Shown piece after piece: positions 30,413 through 39,351 of a stretch of 64,000 nucleotides of DNA. The DNA is from Streptomonospora nanhaiensis. Lineage in GTDB: Bacteria; Actinomycetota; Actinomycetes; Streptosporangiales; Streptosporangiaceae. The notes beneath the pieces were generated by a model. That model saw nothing but the letters and a program-made list of their open reading frames with translations, was not told where the DNA came from and did not search any database. The stretch is from assembly GCF_013410565.1 (NCBI RefSeq), contig NZ_JACCFO010000001.1:310001-374000 (forward strand), given 5' to 3'. The position numbers and the translations under genes were made by a program. How positions within the stretch are numbered: the first letter of the stretch is position 1; the number at the start of each line of letters is the position of its first letter.

Positions 30413-31210
30413 ATGCGGTACGTGCTGCACCTCACCGGCCTCGCGCGCTGGCGCGCCGACTCCGGGCCCATCGCGCCCGAATCCCTGGAGCGCGAGGGCT
30501 TCGTGCACGCCTCGCCCGACGAGGCCACGGTGCTGGCCGTGGCCAACGCCCTCTACGCCGACGCCGCCGAGCCGATGGTCGTGCTGGTCGTCGACACCGA
30601 CCGGGTGGACGCGCCGGTGCGCTGGGAGCCTCCGGCGCCCGCGCCCCCGCCCGGCGCCGCGCCGGGCACCCTTTTCCCCCACGTCTACGGCCCCATCCCG
30701 CGGGCGGCCGTGGTCGAGGTGCGCTACGCCCGCCGCGACCACCGAGGGGTGTACGTGGGGGTGGAGCGGCGCGGCCCCACGGCCGAGCTGCTCGACCTGC
30801 TGCCCCACCCCGAAGGCGGCTGGTACGGCTCCACGTGGCGGGCGGGCCCCACCGTGCGGCCCGAGGGGTACGCGGGGGAGCGGCCCACCGCCACCGCGAT
30901 CCACTTCCTGCTGCACCCCGGCGAGTTCTCGCGCTGGCACCGGGTGCGCTCCGACGAGGTGTGGGTGTTCAACCGGGGCGGTGCGCTGGAGCTGCTCCTG
31001 GGCGGCGACGGCGACGACCCCGCCGCCGAGCACGAGCGCGTGGCGCTGGGCACCGACCTTGAGGCCGGCCGGCGCCTCCAGGCGGTGGTGCCCGGCGGCA
31101 CCTGGCAGGCCGCGCGCCTCCTGGCCGACCAGGAGGCGCTGGTGACCTGCGTGGTCTCGCCCGGGTTCGACTTCGCCGACTTCGAGGCCCGCGACCTGCC
31201 GCCGGACTGA
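30413..31210 (+). CDS. DUF952-DUF985 (cupin_5) fusion protein
   Basis: These 265 residues combine two families normally encoded separately. Residues 1-105 match DUF952, with YVLHLTGLARW, the EGFVHAS motif and the FPHVYGPI signature. Residues about 115-265 match the cupin-fold DUF985 group, with LLPHPEGGWYGSTWRAG, TAIHFLL, EFSRWHRVRSDEVW and VPGGTWQAARL. The His, Glu and Trp pattern suggests a metal or sugar-like ligand site in the cupin part. Neither domain has an established reaction. A short linker at about residues 106-114 joins them without a stop. It sits between menD and menF, convergent with menF, only 6 nt apart. Confidence 0.85.
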   Translation: MRYVLHLTGLARWRADSGPIAPESLEREGFVHASPDEATVLAVANALYADAAEPMVVLVVDTDRVDAPVRWEPPAPAPPPGAAPGTLFPHVYGPIPRAAVVEVRYARRDHRGVYVGVERRGPTAELLDLLPHPEGGWYGSTWRAGPTVRPEGYAGERPTATAIHFLLHPGEFSRWHRVRSDEVWVFNRGGALELLLGGDGDDPAAEHERVALGTDLEAGRRLQAVVPGGTWQAARLLADQEALVTCVVSPGFDFADFEARDLPPD

Positions 31211-31216
31211 GACCGC

Positions 31217-32494
31217 TCAGCCGGGCGGGTCGGTGAGGGCCGCCCGCATGACCCGCAGCTTGGCCTCGGCCTCGGCCAGTTCGGCCGCGGGCTCGGAGCC
31301 GGCCACGATCCCGCAGCCGGCGAACAGCCGCGCGCGGGCGCCCTCGACATGGGCGCAGCGCAGCGCGATGCCCCACTCGCCGTTGCCCTCGGAATCGACC
31401 CAGCCCACCGGCCCGGCGTAGCGTCCGCGGTCCATGCCCTCCAGTTCGGCGATCAGCTCCACGGCCGCGGGCGTGGGCGTGCCGCCCACCGCGGCGGTGG
31501 GGTGCAGGGCCGCCACCACCCGCAGGGTGGACACCCCGGGCAGCAGCCGGGCGGCGGCCGGGGACGCCAGGTGCTGGACGTTGGGCAGCCGCACCAGTTC
31601 GGGGCCGTCGGGCGCGTCGACGCCGGCGCTGAGCGGCGCCAGGGTGCGCCGCAGCGACTCGATGGCCAGGCGGTGCTCCTCGGCGTCCTTGGCCGAGGCG
31701 GCCAGTTCGTGCGCCAGGCGGGCGTCCTCCTCGGGTGTGGCGCCGCGCGGGCGGGTGCCCGCCAGCACCACCGAGTGGACCTCGTCGCCCTCGCGGCGCA
31801 GCAGCAGTTCGGGTGTGGCGCCGACCATGCCGGCCACCGAGAAGGTGTAGCAGTCGGGGTAGTCGCGGGCCAGCCGGCGCAGCAGGGTGCGCACGTCGAT
31901 GGGGCGGGCGGCCTCGGCGACCACGTCGCGGGCCATGACCGCCTTCTCCAGGGCGCCGCCGCGGATGCGCGCCACCGCCTCCGCCACCGTGCGCTCCCAC
32001 TCCTCGGCGGCCAGGGCGCCCTGGCGCCAGGTGAGCGGGCCCACGGGCGCGGCCGGGGGGACCGGGGCGTCCAGGGGGTCGGCGGGGTGCTCGGCGCCGC
32101 GGTCGGCCACGGTGGTCACCCAGGACTTGCCGGCGCGGCGCCCGCAGACCACGCGCGGCACGACCAGCACCGACCCCCCGGAGCGCGGGTCGAAGGTGAA
32201 GGAGCCGAAGGCCAGGGCGCCGGTGCCCGGCAGGCCGACCTCGTCGCTGACGCGGGTGCGGGTCCACACCCCCTCCAGGGCGGCGGCCGCGCGGGTGAAG
32301 CGGTCGGTGCCCGCGGCGTCGGCCTCGGGCGGCAGGGTGATCCGGGCGGCCTCGCCCCAGGCGGCGATGCCCTCGCCCTCGCGCACCCAGGCCAGCGGAG
32401 CGGCGGCCGGCAGCCGCTCCAGGGGGTCGATGTCACTGGGCAGGGCGCGTGTGCGCACGTCCAGTTCGGGCGCTTGATCCAGAGCGGCTATCAC
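31217..32494 (-). CDS. menF: Isochorismate synthase
   Basis: This 425-residue chorismate-binding enzyme converts chorismate to isochorismate, the entry step to menaquinone. The C-terminal chorismate domain has EKAVMARDV (catalytic Lys region), GATPELLLRREG, SVVLAGTRPRG, AEEHRLAIESLRRTL, and the signature GGTPTPAAVELIAELEG followed by FAGCGIVAGSEPAAE. Isochorismate synthases and salicylate synthases look alike here, but the adjoining menD, menB, menC and menE genes make MenF the natural call. The start is GTG 32494, with GGGCGG upstream. It is divergent from the GHL10 lipoprotein gene (153-nt gap). Confidence 0.92.
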   Translation of the reverse strand: MIAALDQAPELDVRTRALPSDIDPLERLPAAAPLAWVREGEGIAAWGEAARITLPPEADAAGTDRFTRAAAALEGVWTRTRVSDEVGLPGTGALAFGSFTFDPRSGGSVLVVPRVVCGRRAGKSWVTTVADRGAEHPADPLDAPVPPAAPVGPLTWRQGALAAEEWERTVAEAVARIRGGALEKAVMARDVVAEAARPIDVRTLLRRLARDYPDCYTFSVAGMVGATPELLLRREGDEVHSVVLAGTRPRGATPEEDARLAHELAASAKDAEEHRLAIESLRRTLAPLSAGVDAPDGPELVRLPNVQHLASPAAARLLPGVSTLRVVAALHPTAAVGGTPTPAAVELIAELEGMDRGRYAGPVGWVDSEGNGEWGIALRCAHVEGARARLFAGCGIVAGSEPAAELAEAEAKLRVMRAALTDPPG

Positions 32495-32647
32495 AACCGC
32501 CCATCTTAAAAGCCCGTAAATCCCCACAGGTGCCCTTCGGTCGCGCCCGCCCCGCGCCGGGTGGTCCGACGACCCGCCGGGTCGCCATAGGCTGTGCCGG
32601 AATGCCAGGAAACGGCCACGTTCCGCCAAACCGGAGGTAAAGCACGG

Positions 32648-34240
32648 ATGCGACGGCTGCTCGGAGCCGTGGCGTTGATCACCGCGGTGCCCCTGCTGGG
32701 CGCCTGCCTGCCGCCCTCCCCCGGCGGCGACGGCGCCTCGCCCTCCCCCCACGCTCAGCGCCCCCAGCCGATCCCCACCGACTGCGCCCCTGATGAGGGC
32801 GACCACCCCAAGCGGCAGCTGCGCGGCGCCTGGATCGCCACCGTGCGCAACATCGACTGGCCCTCCGAACCGGGCCTGAGCGCCGACGAGCAGCGCCGCG
32901 AGCTGCGCGACCGGCTCGACCAGGCCCGCGACCTCGGCCTCAACGCGGTGTTCTTCCACGTGCGGCCCACCGCCGACGCCCTCTACGACTCCGACCTGGA
33001 GCCCTGGGCGCGCTACCTCACCGGCGAGCAGGGCGGCGACCCCGGATACGACCCGCTGGCCTACGCCGTGGAGCAGGCCCACGCCCGCGGCCTGGAGCTG
33101 CACGCCTGGTTCAACCCCTACCGGGTCGGCTGGCAGGACCCCGACCTGGAGAACCTCGCCGAGGACCACCCCGCCCGCCGCCACCCCGACTGGCTCGTGG
33201 AGTACGGCGAGGAGGGCTACCTCGACCCCGGCAACCCCGACGTGCGGCACTGGGTGGGCGACGTGGTCCTGGACGTGGTGGAGCGCTACGACATCGACGG
33301 CGTCCACTTCGACGACTACTTCTACCCCTACCCGGCCGAGGGCGAGGAGTTCGACGACGACCGCAGCTGGCGGCGCCACGGCGGCGACTTCGACAGCCGG
33401 GCCGCCTGGCGGCGGAACAACGTCTCCACCCTCATCGCCGAGATCCACGGCCGCATCCGCGACACCAAGCCGTGGGTGCGCTTCGGGGTGTCCCCCTTCG
33501 GGATCTGGCGCAACGCCGAGAGCGACCCCGAGGGCTCGGCCACCCAGGGCCTGGAGTCCTACGACGCCCAGTACGCCGACACCCGTGCCTGGATCCGCGA
33601 GGGCACCGTCGACTACGTCGTGCCCCAGCTCTACTGGCACCAGGGCTTCGCGGCCGCCGACTACGCCGAACTCGTGCCCTGGTGGTCCGAGCAGGTCGCG
33701 GGCACCGGCGTGGACCTCTACATCGGCCAGGCCGCCTACCGGGTGGGCGAGCCCGACTGGCGCGGCGCCGACGCCCTCAGCCGCCAGCTCGACCTCAACG
33801 CCGAGTACCCCGAGGTCGGCGGCGACGTCTACTTCTCCATCAGCGACCTCACCGGCCGCGCCGAGGAGGCCATGGGCCGGCTGCGCGCCGACCACTACGG
33901 GCGCCCGGCGCTGCCGCCGGCCGCCGACGGCGCCGGCGAGCGCGCCCCCGACCCCGTCACCCGCCTGGACGCCCAGCGCGTCGGCGGCGAGGTCCGGCTG
34001 TCCTGGGAGCCCGCCGAGGGCGCCCGCTTCTACGCCGTCTACCGGGTGGCCGGAGAGGGCGACGACCCCTGCGACCTCGCCGGCGCCGACAACCTGCTGG
34101 CCGTCACCGGCGCCGGGGAGGCCCCCGCGTTCACCGACACCGACCCGGTGGAGGGCCCGGTGCGCTACCACGTCACCGCGCTGGACGACTACCGCGCCGA
34201 AAGCGCCCCCAGCCCCGAGGCCCGCCTCTCCAGCCGCTGA
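32648..34240 (+). CDS. GHL10-family glycoside hydrolase-like lipoprotein
   Basis: This 530-residue secreted lipoprotein belongs to the glycosyl-hydrolase-like GHL10 (former DUF187) family. The signal peptide ends in the lipobox LGAC, with Cys20 lipidated. The catalytic-type TIM barrel covers residues about 55-420 (LRGAWIATVRNIDWP, LGLNAVFFHVRPTADALY, GLELHAWFNPYRVG, DIDGVHFDDYFYPYP and YVVPQLYWHQGF). A fibronectin type III-like domain at 435-525 follows. The Asp pair of HFDDYF is a likely active-site feature. A peptidoglycan or exopolysaccharide substrate is inferred from known relatives. ATG 32648 has GGAGG 8-9 nt upstream. Confidence 0.9.
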   Translation: MRRLLGAVALITAVPLLGACLPPSPGGDGASPSPHAQRPQPIPTDCAPDEGDHPKRQLRGAWIATVRNIDWPSEPGLSADEQRRELRDRLDQARDLGLNAVFFHVRPTADALYDSDLEPWARYLTGEQGGDPGYDPLAYAVEQAHARGLELHAWFNPYRVGWQDPDLENLAEDHPARRHPDWLVEYGEEGYLDPGNPDVRHWVGDVVLDVVERYDIDGVHFDDYFYPYPAEGEEFDDDRSWRRHGGDFDSRAAWRRNNVSTLIAEIHGRIRDTKPWVRFGVSPFGIWRNAESDPEGSATQGLESYDAQYADTRAWIREGTVDYVVPQLYWHQGFAAADYAELVPWWSEQVAGTGVDLYIGQAAYRVGEPDWRGADALSRQLDLNAEYPEVGGDVYFSISDLTGRAEEAMGRLRADHYGRPALPPAADGAGERAPDPVTRLDAQRVGGEVRLSWEPAEGARFYAVYRVAGEGDDPCDLAGADNLLAVTGAGEAPAFTDTDPVEGPVRYHVTALDDYRAESAPSPEARLSSR

Positions 34241-34383
34241 CATCGGGCGCCCCGGGAGGTGACCGGAACCGGCCGGGGCCCCGCCCCGTCCAAACCGGCG
34301 CGCTCGCGCCGCCCCACCATGGAAGAACACGCCGTTTCCGGGCGGCCCCACCCCCGCCCCCCATTCCTCGCTAAGGAGCCAGG

Positions 34384-37300
34384 TTGACGGTCATCCGCCT
34401 CCCCGAGCACTTGGAGTTGCTCCTCACCGACGAGCCGGTGCTGGACGTCTACTCCTACGGGCCCTGGCGCGTGCCCGACGGCCTGGTCGAGGAGCTGAGC
34501 GGGCGCATCACCAAGCTGATGGAGGATCCCCGCGCCGAGCCCTTCCGCGCCGGCAGCCGCGACCGCATGGCCAACGAGGTGCTCCAGCAGGTCGTCATGC
34601 TCTCCGGCGCGATCCGCGTCAACGCCGGCTACTACGCCCGCATGCCCGCTATCCTGGTCGGCGACCACCTGCCCAACTCCAACCTCACCACCGACCACAC
34701 CCAGTGGATCTTCGACAACCTGCGGCTGCCGCCCTCCTATGAGCTGTTCGAGAGCGCCCGCGGCGACGCCGAGCGCGAGACCGCCCTCGCGCTGATCTAC
34801 GAGGTCCTGGAGGCGGTGGAGGGCATCGCCCCCTGGGACGACCGCCGCGCGGTGCTGCTGGAGATGCACCGCGCCCGCGCCGCCGACCCCGCCGCCCACG
34901 CCGTCGACCTCACCGAGAAGCCGCGCGAGCTGCGCAAGGTCTGGATGGCCGCCGCCGGCGAGGACGTGCTGGCCGTCATCCCCGAGTTCGCCCCGCCCGG
35001 CGACTTTCTGCGCTGGGCCTTCGCCGGGTTCAGGGCCGCACACGAGCGCCTGGCCGCCGTCGCCCACGACGTGCCCGACGCCGCCGACGTCCTGGGCAAC
35101 CTTGCCATCGGCCTCAAGCTGCCCAGCTTCCCGCCCATCGCCAGCGTGGTGCTGGACCACTCCGACTTCGACGAGCAGGTCGAGCGCGTCGCCGACGAGC
35201 GCGCCGCCTACAACCAGTCCGCCTGGAGCCGCCGCGCCCGCACCTGGCTGTGGCAGGCCGTGCTGGCGGGCGAGGCCGACACCTGCCGCGCCTGGCTGGA
35301 CATGGGCACGCGCGTGGCCACCGCGCTGGCCTCCGGCGACGACGACGTGCTGCAGAAGCCCACCGTCGGCATCCCCCTGCCCGTCGTCGGCTTCCAGCAG
35401 GACCTGCGCCGCTACGGCCGCCCGCCGCGCCGCCTGGTCGGGGTGCCCACCGGGGTGCCCGACTCCCGGGGCGCCGACTCCGGCACCGCCGAGGCCGACA
35501 CCGGCGAGGCCGCCCGCGCCCTGGCCGAGCCGCTGGCCGAACTCGACGCCCTGGTGGGCCTGGAGGCGGTCAAGCGGGAGGTCCGCGCCTACGCCGAGGA
35601 GGCGCGCGTGGAGCGGCTGCGGTCCGAGGCCGGGGTGGCCATCACCCCGCCCGCCCGCCACCTGGTGTTCACCGGCAACCCCGGCACCGCGAAGTCCACC
35701 GTCGCCCGCATCCTGGGCTCCCTCTACGCCGCCGCCGGCACGCTGTCCTCGGGCCACGTGGTCGAGGTCGGCCGCGCCGAGCTCGTGGGGGAGTACATCG
35801 GCCAGACGCCGGCCCGCGTGGAGCAGATCGTCAAGTCCGCCGCCGGCGGAGTGCTGCTGGTCGACGACGCCCACGCCCTCACCGAGTCGGAGTCGGGCAA
35901 GGGCCTGGGCGCCGACGTGATCAACGCCCTGCTCAAGCACCTGGACGAGCGGGGCGACACCTTCGTGGTGGTGCTGAGCGGGCCCGAGCGCGACATGGGC
36001 CGGTTCCTCGCCGCCAACCCCCGCCTGGCGGCCCGGTTCGCCCGGCGGCTGCACTTCCCCGACTTCACCGGCCCCCAGCTCACCGACGTCTTCACGGCCG
36101 CCGCCACCTCCATGGGGTTCACCCTGGCCGATGGCACCCGCGCCCGCGTCGACCAGGTGCTGCGCCGCACCGCCCGCGGCCCCTCCTTCGGCAACGCCCG
36201 CACCGTGCGCACGCTGGCCGAGCGCGCCGCCGCGCTCCAGGCCCGGCGCGTGGCCGCGCTGGGCGAGGACGCCGACGCCGAGGCGCTGGCGCTGCTGCTG
36301 CCCGAGGACATCCCCGACACCACCGCACCCCGCCTGGGCACCGCGCCCGCCGAGGCCCCCGAGGCGGCCGTGCCGCCCGCCGAGGAGGGCGCCGCCGACG
36401 GCGGCGCCGAGACGGCCCCAACGGCCGCGCCGCCGGCCGAGGCCGCCGCGGCCGGCCCCGACGAACCCGCCTCCGGACCGCTGCGCGCCCTCGACCGGCT
36501 CGTGGGCCTGGCCGCCGTCAAGCGCGAGATCCGGCTGTACGCCGCCGAGGCCCGCGCCGAGCGGCTGCGCGAGGCCGCCGGCGCCCCCGCCGCCTCCCCC
36601 ACCCGCCACATGGTGTTCATGGGCAACCCCGGCACCGCCAAGACCACCGTGGCCCGCATGCTCGGCGCCGTCTACGCCGACCTGGGCCTGCTGGCCTCGG
36701 GCCACATGGTCGAGGTGAGCCGGGCCGACCTGGTCGCCGAGTACATCGGCCAGACCGCGCCCCGCGTCGAGAAGGTCGTGAAGTCGGCCGTGGGCGGCGT
36801 GCTGTTCATCGACGAGGCCTACACCCTCACCGAGTCCAGCTCCCGCAACGACTTCGGCCACGAGGCCGTGGCCACCCTGCTGAAGATGATGGAGGACTTC
36901 CGCGACGACCTGGTGGTGGTCGTGGCCGGCTACGAGCGCGAGATGACCCGCTTCCTGGCCTCCAACCCCGGCGTGGCCTCGCGGTTCCCCCGCCACCTCA
37001 CCTTCGCCGACTACACCGACGACGAGCTCACCGACATCTTCCGCGTCATGGCCGCCGACGCCGGGTTCACCGTGGCCGCAGAGACCGCGGCCCGCGTGCG
37101 CCAGGTCCTGCGCGCCGCGCCCCGCGACGAGTCCTTCGGCAACGCCCGCGTCGTGCGCAACCTGCTGGAGCGCGCCATCGCCCTGCAGGCCCGCCGCGTC
37201 ACCGAGGACGCCGGCGCGGGGGCCGACCACGGCGCCGCCGCGCTCGGCGAGCTGCGCCCCGCCGACATCCCCGCCACCGCCAGCGCCCGGGTCGGCGCCG

Positions 37301-38148
37301 CGCTGCCCGAGGACCCGCTGGCCGCGCTGGAGGAGCTGGTGGGCCACGCCCGCGTCAAGAGCGAGGTGCGCGCCCTGGACGCCCGCGCGCGGGTCGAGCA
37401 GGCCCGCCGGGACGCCGGCATCCACGCCTCGGCCGCGCCGGGCCACCTCGCCTTCACCGGCAACCCCGGCACCGCCAAGACCACCGTGGCCACCATCCTG
37501 GGCGCCGTCTACGGACGCCGCGGCCTGCTGTCCTCGGGCCACCTGGTGCGCGCCGACCGCCGCACCCTGGCCGCCCCCGCCTACGACCGCGAGGCCGAGC
37601 CCGTGGCCGACGCGGTGCGTGCCGCGCTGGGCGGGGTGCTGCTGGTCGCCGACGCCCACGAGCTGGGGGCCAACCGGCCCGGTCAGGTGCCCGCCGCCGA
37701 GACCGTTGAGACGCTGGCCCGGCTCATGGCCGAGAACCGGCAGGACCTGGTGGTGGTGCTCACCGGGCCGCAGGCCGAACTGGGCTCCTTCCTCGACTCC
37801 CACCCCGCCCTGGCCGCCCAGATAGCCAAGCGGCTGCACTTCGCCGACTACACCGACGACGAGCTGTTCGCCATCGTGGCCGAACGCGCCCGCGAGGCCG
37901 GGTTCCGGCTGGGCGCCGGCGCCGCCGAGGCGGTCCGCGCCTGCCTGGCCCGCACCCCGCGCCGGCCCGACTTCGCCAACGGGCGGCTGGCCGAGGCCGT
38001 GTTCGCGCGCACCGCCGCCAACCAGGCCGCCCGCATCGCCGACCGGGACCGGCTGGACGCCGACGTGCTGCGCGAGCTCACGGCCGCCGACGTGCCCGCC
38101 ACCGCCGACGACGCCCCCGCTGAGCAGCGCCCCGGCCTCTACCTGTAG
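34384..38148 (+). CDS. Triple CbxX/CfqX-type AAA+ ATPase with unknown N-terminal domain
   Basis: This 1,254-residue cytoplasmic protein starts at TTG 34384 with AAGGAG 5 nt upstream. Residues 1-380 form a helical domain I do not recognise. Three AAA+ modules of the CbxX/CfqX (EccA-like) class follow, with Walker A GNPGTAKST at 431-439 and GNPGTAKTT at 747-755 and 1026-1034. Walker B differs: LVDDAH (Asp494-Asp495) in the first, canonical FIDEAY (Asp810-Glu811) in the second, LVADAH in the third. The first two modules carry the YIGQT loop; in the third that segment is YDREA. Ala/Pro linkers separate the modules. No ESX genes are nearby. It probably remodels a protein partner; which one is unknown. 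Confidence 0.85.
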   Translation: MTVIRLPEHLELLLTDEPVLDVYSYGPWRVPDGLVEELSGRITKLMEDPRAEPFRAGSRDRMANEVLQQVVMLSGAIRVNAGYYARMPAILVGDHLPNSNLTTDHTQWIFDNLRLPPSYELFESARGDAERETALALIYEVLEAVEGIAPWDDRRAVLLEMHRARAADPAAHAVDLTEKPRELRKVWMAAAGEDVLAVIPEFAPPGDFLRWAFAGFRAAHERLAAVAHDVPDAADVLGNLAIGLKLPSFPPIASVVLDHSDFDEQVERVADERAAYNQSAWSRRARTWLWQAVLAGEADTCRAWLDMGTRVATALASGDDDVLQKPTVGIPLPVVGFQQDLRRYGRPPRRLVGVPTGVPDSRGADSGTAEADTGEAARALAEPLAELDALVGLEAVKREVRAYAEEARVERLRSEAGVAITPPARHLVFTGNPGTAKSTVARILGSLYAAAGTLSSGHVVEVGRAELVGEYIGQTPARVEQIVKSAAGGVLLVDDAHALTESESGKGLGADVINALLKHLDERGDTFVVVLSGPERDMGRFLAANPRLAARFARRLHFPDFTGPQLTDVFTAAATSMGFTLADGTRARVDQVLRRTARGPSFGNARTVRTLAERAAALQARRVAALGEDADAEALALLLPEDIPDTTAPRLGTAPAEAPEAAVPPAEEGAADGGAETAPTAAPPAEAAAAGPDEPASGPLRALDRLVGLAAVKREIRLYAAEARAERLREAAGAPAASPTRHMVFMGNPGTAKTTVARMLGAVYADLGLLASGHMVEVSRADLVAEYIGQTAPRVEKVVKSAVGGVLFIDEAYTLTESSSRNDFGHEAVATLLKMMEDFRDDLVVVVAGYEREMTRFLASNPGVASRFPRHLTFADYTDDELTDIFRVMAADAGFTVAAETAARVRQVLRAAPRDESFGNARVVRNLLERAIALQARRVTEDAGAGADHGAAALGELRPADIPATASARVGAALPEDPLAALEELVGHARVKSEVRALDARARVEQARRDAGIHASAAPGHLAFTGNPGTAKTTVATILGAVYGRRGLLSSGHLVRADRRTLAAPAYDREAEPVADAVRAALGGVLLVADAHELGANRPGQVPAAETVETLARLMAENRQDLVVVLTGPQAELGSFLDSHPALAAQIAKRLHFADYTDDELFAIVAERAREAGFRLGAGAAEAVRACLARTPRRPDFANGRLAEAVFARTAANQAARIADRDRLDADVLRELTAADVPATADDAPAEQRPGLYL

Positions 38149-38337
38149 CGGGCGCGGCGCGGGCGGTGCCGGGGCGCTCTCGTGTTCGGACACGAAATCG
38201 GCGCCGGGCACGACTGGCCGGGCCCCGGGCGGATAGAACCATTACCAGGGAACAGGGGTGGCCGCGGCCGGCCACCGGTACCAGGGGGCCGCGGCGGGCC
38301 ACCGGGCGGTGGCGGTCCGCGCGGCGAGGAGGGCGCC

Positions 38338-38631
38338 ATGTCACTGCGTGAGAACGAACGGCGGATCCTCGCCGAGATCGAGCAGCGTCTCGGCGAGGAG
38401 GATCCGCGCCTGGCCCGGCACCTGGCCGACTTCGGCGGCGCGGACCAGGACGGCGAACCCGGCTTCAGCGGCACCAAGGCGTTCGCGTGGCTGGTGTGCG
38501 GGCTGATCGCGCTGGTGCTGTTCGCCATGCTGACCGCGCTGTACTTCAGCGCCCCGGCGCCGGCGCGCACACCGCCGCCCAGCGGACAGCAGCAGTCGGC
38601 CCCCCAGGAGGTGCCCGCCGGCACCCCCTGA
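38338..38631 (+). CDS. DUF3040 membrane protein
   Basis: This small 97-residue protein fits DUF3040, a family found almost only in actinobacteria. The N-terminal helix LRENERRILAEIEQRLGEEDP is its signature. A short loop leads to one clear transmembrane helix at about residues 50-70 (WLVCGLIALVLFAMLTALYF), then a Pro/Gln tail. Most family members have two membrane helices, so this one is short. The start ATG has GAGGAGG 6 nt before it. Function is unknown; some DUF3040 genes lie next to mraZ and cell-division genes, but not here. Confidence 0.85.
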   Translation: MSLRENERRILAEIEQRLGEEDPRLARHLADFGGADQDGEPGFSGTKAFAWLVCGLIALVLFAMLTALYFSAPAPARTPPPSGQQQSAPQEVPAGTP

Positions 38632-38645
38632 GCGGGTCTGCGGCC

Positions 38646-38680
38646 CGGCCGCCCGCGCCCCGCCGGGGAGCGGGCGGCCG
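38646..38680. terminator. Bidirectional 11-bp GC hairpin
   Basis: CGGCCGCCCGC pairs perfectly with GCGGGCGGCCG across 13 nt, between the convergent stops of the DUF3040 gene and the flavin-type oxidase gene. No T-tract is present. Confidence 0.6.
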
Positions 38681-38753
38681 CGCGTGCCCGAGGCCGGGCA
38701 GGGCGCGTCAGGGCGCCGCGGGACGTGCCGGTGCGCCCCGCGGCGCCCGCGGG

Positions 38754-39182
38754 TCAGTGCGCGTAGCGGCGCACGGTCTCGGGGTGCAGGACCAGGCGCA
38801 CCTGGTCGGCGGCCAGCATGCCGGCGAGGTCGGCGGCGCGCTCGGGGTCGTCGAGGTCCCAGTAGCGCTCGGCCAGGCGGGCGCACAGGTCGTGCGCGCC
38901 GTCGGGCTCCACCGTGACGCGGCCGGCCACCGACACCCAGCGCTCGCGCTCGCCCACGGGGGCGGCCTCGACGATCGAGGCGCGGGGGTCGCGGCGCAGG
39001 CGCCGGACCTTGAGCGAGTCGGGGGCCGTGAACAGCTGGATCGTGCCCTCGGCCGTGGCCTCGAACCACACCGGCCGGGGCTGGGGCGGCAGCGGCCCCG
39101 CGGCCACGGACAAAAAGCCGTGCAGGGGGCGGGCGAGGAACTCAAGGTCCTGGGTGGTCAGCGAACCGGCGTCGGTGCTCAT
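38754..39182 (-). CDS. Pyridoxamine 5'-phosphate oxidase-fold protein
   Basis: This 142-residue split-barrel flavin-binding-type protein has the core strands GFLSVAAGPLPPQPRPVWFEA and TIQLFTAPDSLKVRRLRRDPRASI. The Arg/Lys-rich turn typically holds the FMN or F420 phosphate. It ends VRLVLHPETVRRY, matching small F420- or heme-interacting members. The reaction is not predictable from sequence. ATG 39182 has GGAGG 7-8 nt upstream; an upstream GTG would add an unlikely leader. It follows the PBP gene on the same strand but is separated by a long perfect palindrome, so transcription is probably independent. Confidence 0.8.
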   Translation of the reverse strand: MSTDAGSLTTQDLEFLARPLHGFLSVAAGPLPPQPRPVWFEATAEGTIQLFTAPDSLKVRRLRRDPRASIVEAAPVGERERWVSVAGRVTVEPDGAHDLCARLAERYWDLDDPERAADLAGMLAADQVRLVLHPETVRRYAH

Positions 39183-39351
39183 CGCGAACCCTCCGATGGT
39201 CGGGTGAGTGGCGGCGGGTCCGCCGCGCACGGCGGCCCCGCCCAGAACGGGCGGTGCGCGGGCGGCGCCCGTTCCGGGGGCGCCGCCCGCGGAGCCGATT
39301 CAACACGGCCGCCCCGGACGATCCCATAGGTGAGAAGGCGGACCGCCTGCG

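Noticed and set aside
34384-38148. Assigning the triple AAA+ protein to a type VII (ESX) secretion locus as EccA
   Set aside because: EccA normally has a TPR N-terminus and one AAA module and sits with eccB-E, esx or PE/PPE genes. None of these occurs nearby.
34189-38211. A 1,340-codon minus-strand reading frame opposite the triple AAA+ gene
   Set aside because: It is the antisense shadow of the AAA+ gene, with no recognisable domain.
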